Positions 33,411 to 41,615 of a stretch of 41,615 nucleotides of DNA are shown in pieces (the stretch's first letter is position 1; every line of letters begins with the position of its first letter). This stretch comes from Verrucomicrobiales bacterium (GTDB lineage Bacteria; Verrucomicrobiota; Verrucomicrobiia; Limisphaerales; J093): positions 1 through 41,615 of the forward strand of contig JABTUJ010000052.1 of assembly GCA_015075445.1 (NCBI GenBank), in the 5' to 3' direction. The translations under genes and the position numbers were made by a program. The notes under the pieces were generated by a model that had not been told where the DNA came from, did no database searches, and saw only the letters and a list, made by a program, of their open reading frames with translations.

Positions 33411-33980
33411 TCAGCCCGACGGTAGATTCTGCTTGAGCTCCCGATACAGCCAGGAACGGGCATAGGCCCAGTGACGTTCCACGGTCGAAAGGGAAAGGCC
33501 GAGCGCCCGGGCAATCTCCGGGTAATCCAGGCCGGTGAAATAGTGGAGCTTGACGATCTCGGCCTTCTGCGGGGACTGGAGCGCCAGCTTCTCGATCGCT
33601 TCATGCACGGCCAGGACCGTCTCGTCCGGGTCCGCCGTGGCGAGGGTCACATGTTCGAAGTCCACCCGTTCGAGCGTGCCGCCGTGCCGGACGCGGGCCT
33701 TCTGGCGCGCTCGGTCCACCAGAATGCGCCGCATCGCCTCGGCCGCGGCGCCAAAGAAATGGCCCCGGCTGTTCCAGGCGCCCGAGGCCTCCGATCCCGT
33801 CAGCCGGAGCCAGGCTTCATGGACGAGTGCGGTGGCTTGCAGGGTTTGCCCAGGTTTCTCGTGGGCCATCTTTGCGGCCGCCAGTTTGCGCAGCTCCGCA
33901 TAGACGAGCGGCAGCAACTGGTCCGCGGCCTTCGGATCGCCCGCCTCGATGGCGCCGAGCAACTGGGTGACATCGGACAC
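33411..33980 (-). CDS. ECF RNA polymerase sigma factor (sigma-70 X6/TIGR02999 type)
   Basis: 189 residues. Region 2 at about 15-85: LLPLVYAELRKLAAAKMAHE, TALVHEAWLRL and HFFGAAAEAMRRILVDRAR, which is the diagnostic stretch of this planctomycete/verrucomicrobial ECF subfamily. Region 4 at about 125-180: AEIVKLHYFTGLDYPEIARA and LSLSTVERHWAYARSWLY, the DNA-binding helix-turn-helix. It directs RNA polymerase to specific promoters; the regulon is unknown. It is encoded 11 bases upstream of the WD40 Ser/Thr kinase in the same direction, so they are almost certainly cotranscribed. No anti-sigma factor is present, consistent with control by the kinase. Confidence 0.93.
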   Translation of the reverse strand: MSDVTQLLGAIEAGDPKAADQLLPLVYAELRKLAAAKMAHEKPGQTLQATALVHEAWLRLTGSEASGAWNSRGHFFGAAAEAMRRILVDRARQKARVRHGGTLERVDFEHVTLATADPDETVLAVHEAIEKLALQSPQKAEIVKLHYFTGLDYPEIARALGLSLSTVERHWAYARSWLYRELKQNLPSG

Positions 33981-34066
33981 GGCGAGACCGTAGGCAGCGA
34001 GCCGTGAAAGGCGAGTGCGAAGTTGAAGACCAATTCACGAGGGATTTCCAAGCGAGAGACGTCCGG

Positions 34067-34213
34067 TCGAGACCCGGGCGGCTGGCTGTGCTCCTGGCTC
34101 CTGCGCAGCGTCCGCCAATGCATCCCCGTCTCCCGAGGGATCTGCCGGCGGCTCGCGCCCTCGACCAACACCCGGCGTCGTATCTCAGTCCACTGTTCCA
34201 TGTCGGCATACAT
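34067..34213 (-). pseudogene. N-terminal fragment of an IS21-family transposase (IstA)
   Basis: 49 residues: MEQWTEIRRRVLVEGASRRQ, then ETGMHWRTLRR and HSQPPGSR. These are the helix-turn-helix start of IS21 IstA proteins. After PPGSR the family sequence (usually PPGYR and a catalytic DDE core) is lost, and the frame runs into the promoter region of the sigma gene. IstB and the element ends are absent. The relic starts 10 bases from the stop of the relaxase fragment. Confidence 0.65.
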
Positions 34214-34222
34214 TCCCCCTTC

Positions 34223-34534
34223 TTAGGCGGGCGGTGACAGCGCCCAGAGCGTCACGCTCGCCGGGCCGTCCTCGGCCAGGGTGATGCGCCAGGCCGAGGT
34301 CTCCGTGGACTGCTGCAAATCGCGATGCCGCAACGGCTCCCCGTCCGGGCGCTGGCCGTGCAGGACGCTCGTGAACGCGTCCAACTGCACGCGGTCCTTG
34401 AGGTCCAGCTTGGGCGCGGCTTCACCCTGCCAGTGCCCCGGGTGCCCCAGACGCTGGCTCACAAAGGTCGGCTCGAAGAACTCGCGGTACAGCCGGTGGT
34501 CGTCGTCTTCCTGGATGGGTATCACGCGCAACAT
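34223..34534 (-). pseudogene. N-terminal fragment of a MobF/TrwC conjugative relaxase
   Basis: 103 residues. MLRVIPIQ starts as MobF relaxases do; HPGHWQGEAAPKLDL corresponds to the family's GRWQGxGAxxLGL, FTSVLHGQRPDGEPLR to the next conserved block, and ASVTLWALSPP to SAPKSVSVLWALAPP. The catalytic Tyr region is only weakly conserved, and the protein (normally 800-1000 residues or more) ends here at 34223-34225. This is evidence that a conjugative or mobilisable element once occupied the locus. Confidence 0.6.
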
Positions 34535-34770
34535 AACTCATGGACTCGTGGGTCCGGCACCACCCCGTCCCGGGTCGGGTACCGGTCGGACTTACGCCTC
34601 GCGTCCCGACCGTTGCAGGGGACCGGAGGGGCATCCACATGTTCCCAGTCGCCCGCGGGCCTCGATTCCGAACACGGGTTCTGGGACGCGGTGCCGCCGG
34701 CGGACGCATTCCTCCTGTTCGCTTTGGCCCCGGGCCGGCGACTGACTGTCGAAACGCAACACCTACGCCC

Positions 34771-34983
34771 ATGAACACGATGACGACAGTGAACGCACCA
34801 CGGTCCGACCGCGAGGACGGCCGGCTCGCCTACAGCATCCAGGAAACCGCCCGCATGCTCGGCGTCTGCAACAAGAGTATCCGCCGGCTCATCCTCCGCG
34901 GCCTGATCCGGCCCTCCCGCGCCCTACGCCACCTGCTCATCCCCAAGGCCGAACTCGACCGGTTCCTGCGGGACACTCAATGA
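34771..34983 (+). CDS. Excisionase-type helix-turn-helix protein
   Basis: 70 residues from the ATG at 34771. YSIQETARMLGVCNKSIRRL followed by IRPSRALRHLLIPKAELDRF is the MerR-like winged helix of the excisionase (Xis/HTH_17) family. Such proteins direct excision of integrated elements or regulate them. No integrase is nearby, but a relaxase fragment and a TnpV-like gene lie within 1.5 kb, so it is probably a survivor of the same element. No clear ribosome-binding site was seen. Confidence 0.8.
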   Translation: MNTMTTVNAPRSDREDGRLAYSIQETARMLGVCNKSIRRLILRGLIRPSRALRHLLIPKAELDRFLRDTQ

Positions 34984-35238
34984 CGCGTTCCTGCCACCCA
35001 CGACCGCTGCTGGCTCCGCTGACCAGGCGTTGCGCATCCTATCGGAGACCCAATAGGTCGCACCGACCGGAGGCTGGCGCGGGTCGCAGCCGCCCGAGGC
35101 CGGCAGGCGGGTGTGCCGGGGCGGCTGCCCCACCGCCCCGCGCCGGGATTCGTCCCACCCCCTTGAGCGCCGTTGGGTAGCGTTTCTGAGCGGGTTTCCC
35201 CTTGTCGGCTGGACGACACGGAGCAACTCAGGACCTTT

Positions 35239-35718
35239 ATGCAAGACTGGAACTTGTTGATTGACCCCTCGTGGTTTGGGTTGATCGCGGCCCATCTGCG
35301 CAGCCCGCGTTCCCCCGTTGACTGCCGCATCCACGTCAAGGACCCCGAGCGCCTGCCGGAGGTGGCCGAGCGCATCGACCAGGACCTTGCCCGCGGCGAC
35401 TTCCCGGGCGGGAAGCTCTCGCCTGGACTGGAGGCGCTGTTGCAGGAAGGGGCGATCAAGGTCTCCTCCCGCCATCCCCTCCCGAACCTGGAACCCGGCC
35501 CCTCGGTCGACCCGGGGCAGGTCCGCTCCGCGGCTTCCTGCGACGTGTTGTATGTGCCGCCCTGCTACGTCGTCCATACCCCCGGCCTGTTCGAGGAACA
35601 GGCGGAGACCGCGGCCAGGGTTCCCGCCAAGCAAGGCCCGGCCCAGCCGGGTTCCGGAACCTCGCCGGAAGCCACACACCAACCGACCAAAGACCGGGAC
35701 CTCAGCCACAGTCACTGA
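35239..35718 (+). CDS. Hypothetical protein in mobile-element debris
   Basis: 159 residues from the ATG at 35239, chosen because AGGA lies about seven bases upstream; a TTG at 35173 would add 22 residues. The sequence MQDWNLLIDPSWFGLIAAHL, HVKDPERLPEVAERIDQDLA and LEALLQEGAIKVSSRHPLP has the composition of a real soluble protein; the last 40 residues are low-complexity Pro/Gln/Thr-rich. No family is recognised. It lies on the plus strand after the excisionase-like gene, and cargo of the former element is a reasonable guess. Confidence 0.5.
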   Translation: MQDWNLLIDPSWFGLIAAHLRSPRSPVDCRIHVKDPERLPEVAERIDQDLARGDFPGGKLSPGLEALLQEGAIKVSSRHPLPNLEPGPSVDPGQVRSAASCDVLYVPPCYVVHTPGLFEEQAETAARVPAKQGPAQPGSGTSPEATHQPTKDRDLSHSH

Positions 35719-35885
35719 CCCGCGACCTCGACGGATGGCGGGCGGAGAGCTCGCCCGGGCTGGGCGCGCAACCCCGACCGGGAACGTCGTTTGGCACCCG
35801 TTGACTTCGAGACGCGCAGTGCGGTAGATCGGCAGCGTGGCGAGCCAGACTCCCGGACTCTTGGTCGAGGCCGGCCGGTTCGCCC

Positions 35886-35900
35886 GGAGGAGGTACGATG
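35886..35900 (+). promoter_or_regulatory. Strong Shine-Dalgarno and ATG of a short overlapping frame
   Basis: GGAGGAGGT at 35886-35894 is the best ribosome-binding site in the neighbourhood and precedes an ATG at 35898 (MPALRRVARNDLQLELFRF). The frame overlaps the TnpV-like gene in another phase and becomes composition-driven after about 40 codons. The first 20 residues look like a real small protein, so there is probably a short gene here, perhaps frameshifted into the following one. Confidence 0.4.
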
Positions 35901-35976
35901 CCCGCACTCCGGCGGGTCGCTCGCAACGACCTGCAATTGGAACTGTTCCGCTTCGACACACCGAGGGTTCCCTGCC

Positions 35977-36231
35977 ATGCAACCCCTGACCCAATACGGC
36001 CGGATGGCCGAGCAACACTGGCGCCAGTTCTGCCCGAAGCTGGTGGCCCAACTGGAGGCGAGCGGCCAACTGCACGCGATGCTCCTGGAGGCGGAGGAAC
36101 GGACCGAGGCGGACCTGGATTCGCTCCGGAGGCACTTCATCCAGCAGGGATTGACATGGCAGCAGGCCCACGACCGGGCCTGGGAGATCGTGCGGGAACG
36201 GTACCTCTTCCTGCCGCCGGAGACGGACTGA
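35977..36231 (+). CDS. TnpV-like small protein
   Basis: 84 residues from the ATG at 35977. QYGRMAEQHWRQFCPKLVAQ, then ASGQLHAMLLEAEERTEADL and AWEIVRERYLFLPPE. The YGR...L..SG.L...L..A......L pattern recalls the small TnpV protein of some transposons and plasmid genes; this is a resemblance, not a firm assignment. The gene is likely coupled to the short frame starting at 35898. Its 3' end overlaps the out-of-family tail of the convergent hsdR relic by 95 bases. Confidence 0.55.
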   Translation: MQPLTQYGRMAEQHWRQFCPKLVAQLEASGQLHAMLLEAEERTEADLDSLRRHFIQQGLTWQQAHDRAWEIVRERYLFLPPETD

Positions 36232-37825
36232 CCGGCGACGAGGAATGGGTTGTCTTCGGGCCGGCGATGATCTGCTTGAACGTGGTCATGGACTCGATGT
36301 GCTGGTCCAGGACGATGAGCTTGCAGGTACGCGCGTCCACGCCGGTGTTCAGGAGTCGTGACGTGGCGGCGATGACGGGGTACTTGCTCTCGGGCAGGAT
36401 GAAGTTGTCCAGTTCGGCCTTCCCCACGGGATCGTCGCCGGTGATGCGCATGACGTACTTGTGGTTCTTCACCACCTCGTCGCCGTTCCAGTGGATCAGG
36501 GCCTGGCGCATCCGTTCGGCGTGGTCCACGTCGTCGCAGAACACGATGGTCTTCGCGAACCGGTCGGTGGCCTGGAGGTACTCGGTGATCTTCAGCGCGA
36601 CCAGCCTGGTGCGCTCGTCGAGCACGAGGGACCGGTCCATGTCCAATTGGTTGTACAGCCGATCGTCAATGAGCTGGCCATATTTGTCCCGCTGGCCCGC
36701 CCGCGGCTGCCAGCCCAGAATGTCCATGTCCAGGTCGTACCGGACGACTTTGTTGGGCGCGAGGAAGCCATCCGCGATGCCCTGTTTGAGCGAGTAGCTG
36801 AAGATGGGATCGCCGAAGTAATCGATGTTCGAGACGTCCCGGGTTTCCTTCGGCGTGGCCGTCAGTCCGATCTGGGTGGCGCCGCTGAAGTACGTAAGAA
36901 TCTCCCGCCAGGCGGAATCTTCTGCGGCGCTGCCCCGGTGGCATTCGTCCACGACGATGAGGTCGAAGAAGTCAGGGGAGAACTGCTTGTAGATGTTGCG
37001 CGGCTCCTCGGTCCCGCTGACGGCCTGGTACAGGGCCAGGTAGATCTCGTAGGACTTGTCCACCTTGCGCCCCTCGATCTTGGTCATCCTGCCGGCGAAC
37101 GGCTTGAAGTCGTTCACGCGGGTCTGGTCCACCAGGATATTGCGGTCGGCGAGGAACAGGATGTGCTTCTTCCGCCCGGCCTTCCACAGGCGCCAGATGA
37201 TCTGGAAGGCGACGAAGGTCTTCCCGGTGCCGGTGGCCATGACGAGCAGGATGCGGTCGTCGCCGCGGGCGATGGCTTGAAGGGTCCGGTTGATGGCCGT
37301 CAACTGGTAATAGCGCGGCTCCTTGTCCGGTCCCCCCAGGTGGTAATCCTGGGCCACGATGGGGACTTGTGCGGGTGTCCGCCCTTTCCACACGCAATAG
37401 CCCTGCCAGAGTTCCTCGGCGGAGGGGAATTCACCGAGGGTGATCTCGCGCTCGACCGGCTGGGACAGGCCGGTGCGGTCGTGGAACAGGAAGGCGTCGC
37501 CGTTGGAACTGAACACAAACGGCACGTCGAGGGTCGTGGCGTAGTCGAGGGCCTGCTGCATCCCGGCACCGACGGAGTACGTGTTGTCCTTCCCTTCAAC
37601 CACAGCGAGGGGCAGGCCCGGCTTGTACGACAGCAGGAAGTCAGCGCGCTTCGCGTCACCGCGGGTGGACAGCCGGCCGCGCACGATCACCCGTCCTTTG
37701 GTGAAGGAGACCTCCTCGCGGATCTGGCTCATCGGGTCCCACTTGTTGCCGGCCACGATGGCCGGGAGGATGAACTTCGAGCAGATGTCGCGTTCGCTGA
37801 GCAGCTTCTTTTCGGCGGAAGTCAT
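36137..37825 (-). pseudogene. hsdR: Type I restriction endonuclease subunit HsdR, truncated before motif VI
   Basis: 562 codons. The nuclease domain has Asp62 and Glu77-x-Lys79 (ADFLLS, VVEGKD). The helicase part has ATGTGKT (motif I, about 197-203), DECH (293-296), LTATP (motif III) and TSRLLNTGVD. Family sequence continues to MTTFKQIIAG (about residue 522), where normal HsdR continues GRGTRLRED. Instead 40 unrelated residues follow, ending at 36137. Thus motif VI and the roughly 250-residue C-terminal part are gone, and no hsdM or hsdS is in the window. An intact protein of this type would cut unmethylated DNA after translocation. This one should not be able to. The junction lies near 36262, beside the TnpV-like gene. 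Confidence 0.88.
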
Positions 37826-38073
37826 GGCCCCGAATCACCCCTGGCAGGCGGACCTCGGCGACGGTTGCTGAGCCCCTCGCGGCCTTGTTGGTGTCACGGT
37901 AGCCGCGAGACTACCCCGAGTCGCTTGCCGGGGAAGCCTGAAAGAACCGCCGGCGGAAACCGGCCGGCCCCGGCCGAGCGGGTCGTGTCAGCCTTGGTTG
38001 ACTCCATTCGCCGCAATCGAGGGCAACACGCCCCCCCGGCCCATCGGGTCCGCCAACGCTGGCGCCTGATCGT

Positions 38074-38967
38074 TCAAGCCAGAACCGGTTGCTCGGCTCC
38101 GGACGTGCGTACCCCGGGCTGGCCGAACAGGCTGTGGCACGCGGACAAGACCGCCAGGTCAGGACCGAGTTCGACGGTGACGCTGTGCAGGCGACGGTCA
38201 ACCTGGCCGGGCTGCAACCACAACGTCCGGCCGACTTGTGCGCTCCATTGACCGCCGCGTTGATGCGGCGACTCGTGGATGTGGCCGCTGCAGCCGAGCA
38301 GGGGTTGGTGCTCGCGGATGAACCGCAGCACCGTCGGTGACCCCACGCGCTCCCCATGGCCGCAGATGTCCATGCTGAGGTCGGAAGGGGGTTGGTGGAT
38401 CATCCAGACGCTCCGCGCCATCTCGCCGGACTCAAGTTGCTGCACGACTCGGTCCAGTTCCTCCCCCAGCGATGGTTTGCCCGCGAGGTAGTCCACCAGG
38501 TTCGGCAGCCGGACGAATTCGCCGTCGGCGTTCAGGGTCAGCCCTTCCCCGCAGTACTGGACCGGGCAGGCCACGTGGTCGCCGTCCCGGACGCACCAGT
38601 GTTTGTAGCCGAAGGGGTAGTCGCGGACCTTGGTCATCCCGCCGAACACCAGACCAGCCTCGCGGTGGACCCGGCCATTGAGGTTCACACACAGCCCGTC
38701 GGCGGCCAACTCGTCCAGCAGCGGTTCGAGGATGTGATGGTCGTCGTTGCCGAAGAACAGGAGCACCGTGACGGGGTCCACCTGCTTCATCTGCTGCAGG
38801 TGGCCCCGCAGCGCGGGGAAGAAGTCGCGTTGTCGGCCGTGGTCCTCTTTGGGAAGGAGGTCCCCGGCGACCAGCACAAACCGGGGGCGCTCGCGTCGGA
38901 CCAAGTCCACCAGGTCCGACCACTTGGGGATCAACTGGTGTAGGTCGCTGGTCAGGATCAGCTTCAT
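38074..38967 (-). CDS. Metallophosphoesterase
   Basis: 297 residues, no signal peptide. The calcineurin-like motifs are in order: SDLH (Asp8, His10), GDLLP (Asp36), GNDDHH (Asn74), MIHQPP and GHIHESP. It should be a two-metal phosphatase, phosphodiesterase or nuclease acting in the cytoplasm; the substrate cannot be told. It lies 21 bases after the stop of the thioredoxin-like gene on the same strand, so they probably form an operon. 248 bases separate it from the hsdR relic, in which no gene is seen. Confidence 0.88.
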   Translation of the reverse strand: MKLILTSDLHQLIPKWSDLVDLVRRERPRFVLVAGDLLPKEDHGRQRDFFPALRGHLQQMKQVDPVTVLLFFGNDDHHILEPLLDELAADGLCVNLNGRVHREAGLVFGGMTKVRDYPFGYKHWCVRDGDHVACPVQYCGEGLTLNADGEFVRLPNLVDYLAGKPSLGEELDRVVQQLESGEMARSVWMIHQPPSDLSMDICGHGERVGSPTVLRFIREHQPLLGCSGHIHESPHQRGGQWSAQVGRTLWLQPGQVDRRLHSVTVELGPDLAVLSACHSLFGQPGVRTSGAEQPVLA

Positions 38968-38988
38968 CTCCCGGGTCGCGGAGGCGGG

Positions 38989-39546
38989 TCAGGGTTTGCG
39001 GGCGAGTTCCTTCTCGATGGCGCTCACGAGTTGGCCGAACTCAGCTTCGGTGTAGCCCATCGTCTGAAAGAGGATTTTGCCGTCGCGACCGATCACATAG
39101 CTGCGGGGGATGTACTGGGTGGCGTACTTCGCGTACACGGCGCGCTTGGGGTCGCCCGCGACCGGGAAGCTGAGCGCGTGCTTCTGGGGGAAGGGGCCGA
39201 GTTCTTCGTTCGTGTGCTCGCGGCCGATGGCGATCATGGTGAACTGATCGCCTTTGAACCGCTGCCAGACCTGCTTCTCGAGCGCCGGCATCTCGGCCAT
39301 GCACGGGGCGCACCAGGTCGCGAAGAAGCTCACCAGCACCACCTTGCCCTTTAGCGCGGCCAAGTCGAAAGGCTTCCCGTGGAGGGTGGTGACGGTGAAG
39401 GCCGGCGCGGGCTGGCCCACTTTGGTCAGTGTGCTTTCCGCGTCGTCCGCGGCGCGGATCGTCGCCACACCGAGTAGCAGCAGGCAAACCGCCACAAGGA
39501 TTCGCAGCCGAAGCCGAGCCGCGACCAGGAGAGTCAGCGCGTTCAT
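38989..39546 (-). CDS. TlpA-like exported thioredoxin-fold protein
   Basis: 185 residues. A signal peptide (RILVAVCLLLLGVATIRAAD) is followed by VGQPAPAFTVTTLHGKPFDL, then VVLVSFFATWCAPC with the redox pair Cys79 and Cys82, IPRSYVIGRDGKILF and the usual C-terminal helix. These features fit TlpA/ResA-type periplasmic thiol-disulfide oxidoreductases, which reduce or isomerise disulfides of exported proteins such as c-type cytochromes. It is the first gene of a two-gene set with the metallophosphoesterase and is divergent from the GH28 gene, the starts being 64 bases apart. Confidence 0.92.
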   Translation of the reverse strand: MNALTLLVAARLRLRILVAVCLLLLGVATIRAADDAESTLTKVGQPAPAFTVTTLHGKPFDLAALKGKVVLVSFFATWCAPCMAEMPALEKQVWQRFKGDQFTMIAIGREHTNEELGPFPQKHALSFPVAGDPKRAVYAKYATQYIPRSYVIGRDGKILFQTMGYTEAEFGQLVSAIEKELARKP

Positions 39547-39610
39547 ATCGGCAGCCTACCCGGTTCTTTTGGCTTTCCAAGACCGCACGCTGCGGGCGTG
39601 ATCGGCGGTC

Positions 39611-41011
39611 ATGAACACCGCGCTCTTTGCTGTCGCCGCCGCATTCGCCCTTTCCTCGGCGCTCGCCGGCGTCGTGACGTGCCCCGCACCGGCGGGTGAG
39701 ACCCTGTCCGCCGACTACCAGATCGTGGCGGCGGGTCAGCCCGTGGCGGTTTACACCGCTCGGACCCTGGACGCGCCGTTTGCGGGGAAGGAGTGGGACT
39801 TCGGCGGCCCCTACTCCTTCGCCAACTTCGTCACCGACGGCCCGGTGGAGGTGCGCATTACCTCTCCGCGGTCCTTGCGGGACGTCGTGATCCGACCCGC
39901 CCGGCCGGACGTGAAGCAACGCCTGGAGGCGGACGGCACGCTCGTGGTGTCCCTGCCCGGACCGCGCCAGCTCAGCATCGAGCCGGACGGGAAGAAGGGG
40001 CCGTTGCTCCTGTTCGCCAACCCGCCGGAGACCAACCCGCCCAAGCCGGATGCCCCGGGCGTGATCTACTTCGGCCCCGGGGTGCATCGTGCGGGCCGGA
40101 TCGACGTCACCAACAATCAGACGCTGTACCTGGCCGCTGGCGCCGTGGTGAAGGGTGGCGTGTCCGCCCAGGGGGAGAACATCCGCATCATGGGCCACGG
40201 CATCCTGGACGGCTCGGACTACGAGTGGCGCAAGGGGCCGACGCCGCATGTCATCTCGATTCGCGGGACGAACGTCGAGGTCAGCGGCCTGACGATCCGT
40301 GGGGCGTCGCATTGGACCATCGTGCCGCGGGACAGCCGCCAGGTCACCGTGCGGGGGGTCAAGCTGTGTGGCTCCCGCGTGCAGAACGACGATGGCATCA
40401 ACCCGTGCAATTCCCAGGACGTGCTGATCACCGACTGCTTCATCCGCAGCGATGACGATTGCGTGGCGCTCAAGGGGCTCGAGTTCGCGACGCCCAACAG
40501 CAACGTCGAACGCGTCACGGTGGAGAACTGTGTTCTGTGGTGTGATCGGGCCCGCATCTTCCTGCTCGGCCACGAGAGCCGGGCGCCGTTCATGCGCGGC
40601 ATCACGCTGCGGAACCTGGACATCATCCACTTCACGATGACGCCGTTTCTGTTCGAGCCCGGGGAGGAGATGCGCCTGGAGGACGTGCTCGTGGAGGACG
40701 TGCGGCTCCATGGCGAAGGGCAGACGGAACTGGCCCGGCTCAAGCCGGTCGTCAACCAGTATATGCGCAACCAGGTGCCGGGGCATGTGCGGGACATCCG
40801 GTTCCGCAACGTGACCCTGACTGGCCAGGCCGGGGCGTACCGCGTGCAACTCAGTGGCGCCGACGCGACCCACGCCGTGCGCGACGTGACGTTCGAGAAC
40901 GTCGAGATCCTGGGCGAGCGGTTGGCGGCCGGTTCACCGCGCTTGAAGCTGGGGGAACATGTCGAGGGGGTGAGGTTCACGGGTGCGACCGCCAGTTCAG
41001 CGAAGCCCTGA
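39611..41011 (+). CDS. Exported GH28-like polygalacturonase-family protein
   Basis: 466 residues. Signal peptide MNTALFAVAAAFALSSALAG. After an N-terminal beta-domain of about 130 residues comes a right-handed beta-helix: VIYFGPGVHRAGRIDVTNNQ, IMGHGILDGSDYEWR, then the GH28 motif NDDGINP (Asn259, Asp260, Asp261), SDDDCVALKG (Asp281-283) and a GHE at 320-322 where canonical enzymes have GHG. The Arg-x-Lys motif is not evident. It resembles the family used on rhamnogalacturonan or related backbones rather than plain polygalacturonan. Together with GH127 and pectate-lyase-like genes it points to breakdown of pectin-type polysaccharides. Confidence 0.87.
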   Translation: MNTALFAVAAAFALSSALAGVVTCPAPAGETLSADYQIVAAGQPVAVYTARTLDAPFAGKEWDFGGPYSFANFVTDGPVEVRITSPRSLRDVVIRPARPDVKQRLEADGTLVVSLPGPRQLSIEPDGKKGPLLLFANPPETNPPKPDAPGVIYFGPGVHRAGRIDVTNNQTLYLAAGAVVKGGVSAQGENIRIMGHGILDGSDYEWRKGPTPHVISIRGTNVEVSGLTIRGASHWTIVPRDSRQVTVRGVKLCGSRVQNDDGINPCNSQDVLITDCFIRSDDDCVALKGLEFATPNSNVERVTVENCVLWCDRARIFLLGHESRAPFMRGITLRNLDIIHFTMTPFLFEPGEEMRLEDVLVEDVRLHGEGQTELARLKPVVNQYMRNQVPGHVRDIRFRNVTLTGQAGAYRVQLSGADATHAVRDVTFENVEILGERLAAGSPRLKLGEHVEGVRFTGATASSAKP

Positions 41012-41113
41012 TTCTCCGACCAGCGGCCGGCGGTCAGCGGGAGGGCGGAAGCCCCGGCGACGCGCGAACGTCCCGCGTTCCCCGGCGCCGACGACCGTGG
41101 AGCCCGATCCCCC

Positions 41114-41515
41114 TCAGCAGGGAACGGTCTTCTGTTGCACCCGCTTCGCGAAGCCGGCCACGCGGATGACGTGCAGCCGATGAATGCCCCGTGCAATCAG
41201 CTCGGTCTGGTCATGGGCTTCGACCTGGAAAGTGATCCGTAGGCCGTCCACATGGATGACGCGGGCAATACAGGTCACGGTGTGGCCCAAGGGCGTGGGC
41301 GCAACATGTCGGACCTCGACCTCGAGACCGACCGTGCTCTCCCCCGGCTCCAAGCAAGGCAGCACCGCAGCACGGGCGGCGTGTTCCAGGAACCAGATCA
41401 GCCAGGGCGTGCACAACACCGGCGGCATGCCCCCGTCGGCGAAATCAATGGCATGCTTCAACTCGACGACGAAGCTCTGTTCGCCGAGTGCCCCGACTTT
41501 GGGATGGCCTTTCAT
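41114..41515 (-). CDS. Hotdog-fold thioesterase (FlK-like)
   Basis: 133 residues. GGMPPVLCTPWLIWFLEHAA, EPGESTVGLEVEVRHVAPTP and GLRITFQVEAHDQTELIARG match the fluoroacetyl-CoA thioesterase-like branch of the hotdog superfamily, with the Glu near the centre of the long helix (FLEHA) and the paired Thr/Glu of the family. It would hydrolyse small acyl-CoA thioesters in the cytoplasm; the exact substrate is open. It is convergent with the GH28 gene and close to the window's end, with nothing recognisable upstream of its start (41516-41615). Confidence 0.8.
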   Translation of the reverse strand: MKGHPKVGALGEQSFVVELKHAIDFADGGMPPVLCTPWLIWFLEHAARAAVLPCLEPGESTVGLEVEVRHVAPTPLGHTVTCIARVIHVDGLRITFQVEAHDQTELIARGIHRLHVIRVAGFAKRVQQKTVPC

Positions 41516-41615
41516 GAGATGGTCCGGCCTGACACGATTCGCGAATCGGCCGCGGGCCGTCGCGGCCCACCGTAGCTTTTGCGGACAACGCTGAACAGCT
41601 CGTTCTGGGACGAAG

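Noticed and set aside
36461..38251. 596-codon open frame opposite hsdR
   Set aside because: Antisense shadow of hsdR with no recognisable motif; the minus strand has clear restriction-enzyme motifs.
36137..38967. hsdR plus metallophosphoesterase as a possible defence operon
   Set aside because: hsdR lacks motif VI and its partners; the phosphoesterase is 248 bases away and tightly linked to tlpA instead.

Overview
The window is high-GC bacterial DNA and most likely comes from a Verrucomicrobiota genome of the Limisphaerales/Pedosphaera type. This is inferred from gene content only. The pointers are a BspA-type leucine-rich-repeat protein with the typical verrucomicrobial C-terminal domain, a pseudopilin with an H-x9-DG-like C-terminus, a PEP-CTERM protein, a planctomycete/verrucomicrobial-type cytochrome c relic, an ECF sigma factor paired with a giant WD40 Ser/Thr kinase, and secreted GH127, GH28 and pectate-lyase-like proteins. 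No rRNA or complete tRNA is present to fix the taxonomy.

Layout. 1-6.3 kb: an exported LRR protein, a 24-bp inverted-repeat element, a short exported protein, and an S9 peptidase fused to a formylglycine-generating-enzyme-like domain. 6.3-8.6 kb: a cytochrome c relic, then a minus-strand operon of an oligopeptide-type ABC ATPase, a 75-residue zinc-ribbon protein and a 72-residue membrane protein. 8.8-13.4 kb: polysaccharide-related secreted proteins (GH127 and a double pectate-lyase-like beta-helix). 13.6-18.5 kb: an eroded cluster with a truncated MinD-like ATPase, a radical SAM/racemase fusion, an exported TrmO-like protein, an in-frame chain of NifX-, Mrp-, ferritin- and GH127-like scraps, and an exported MBL-fold hydrolase. 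18.6-23.6 kb: the 5' half of a tRNA-Phe abutting a leader and a DUF3843-like gene, further scraps, a pseudopilin, and a second, deletion-ridden copy of the same leader plus gene.

23.6-34 kb: a PEP-CTERM protein, a 1543-residue beta-helix/transglutaminase-like/dockerin protein, and the kinase/ECF sigma pair. Three copies of a 106-112 bp palindromic element lie here. One of them sits inside the kinase domain as an in-frame 40-codon insertion. 34-37.8 kb: debris of mobile DNA, with a MobF relaxase N-terminus, an IS21 istA N-terminus, an excisionase-like protein, a TnpV-like protein and an HsdR cut off before helicase motif VI. 38-41.6 kb: a tlpA-metallophosphoesterase operon, a divergent GH28 gene and a hotdog thioesterase.

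The most noteworthy signals are the palindromic repeat accepted as coding sequence in a kinase, the NifX/Mrp/MinD/radical SAM/TrmO graveyard, the exported TrmO homologue, and the tRNA-Phe-associated duplicated DUF3843-like cassette. No CRISPR array, complete restriction system or recognisable complete defence operon was seen. Functional statements are by remembered family resemblance; no database search was run.
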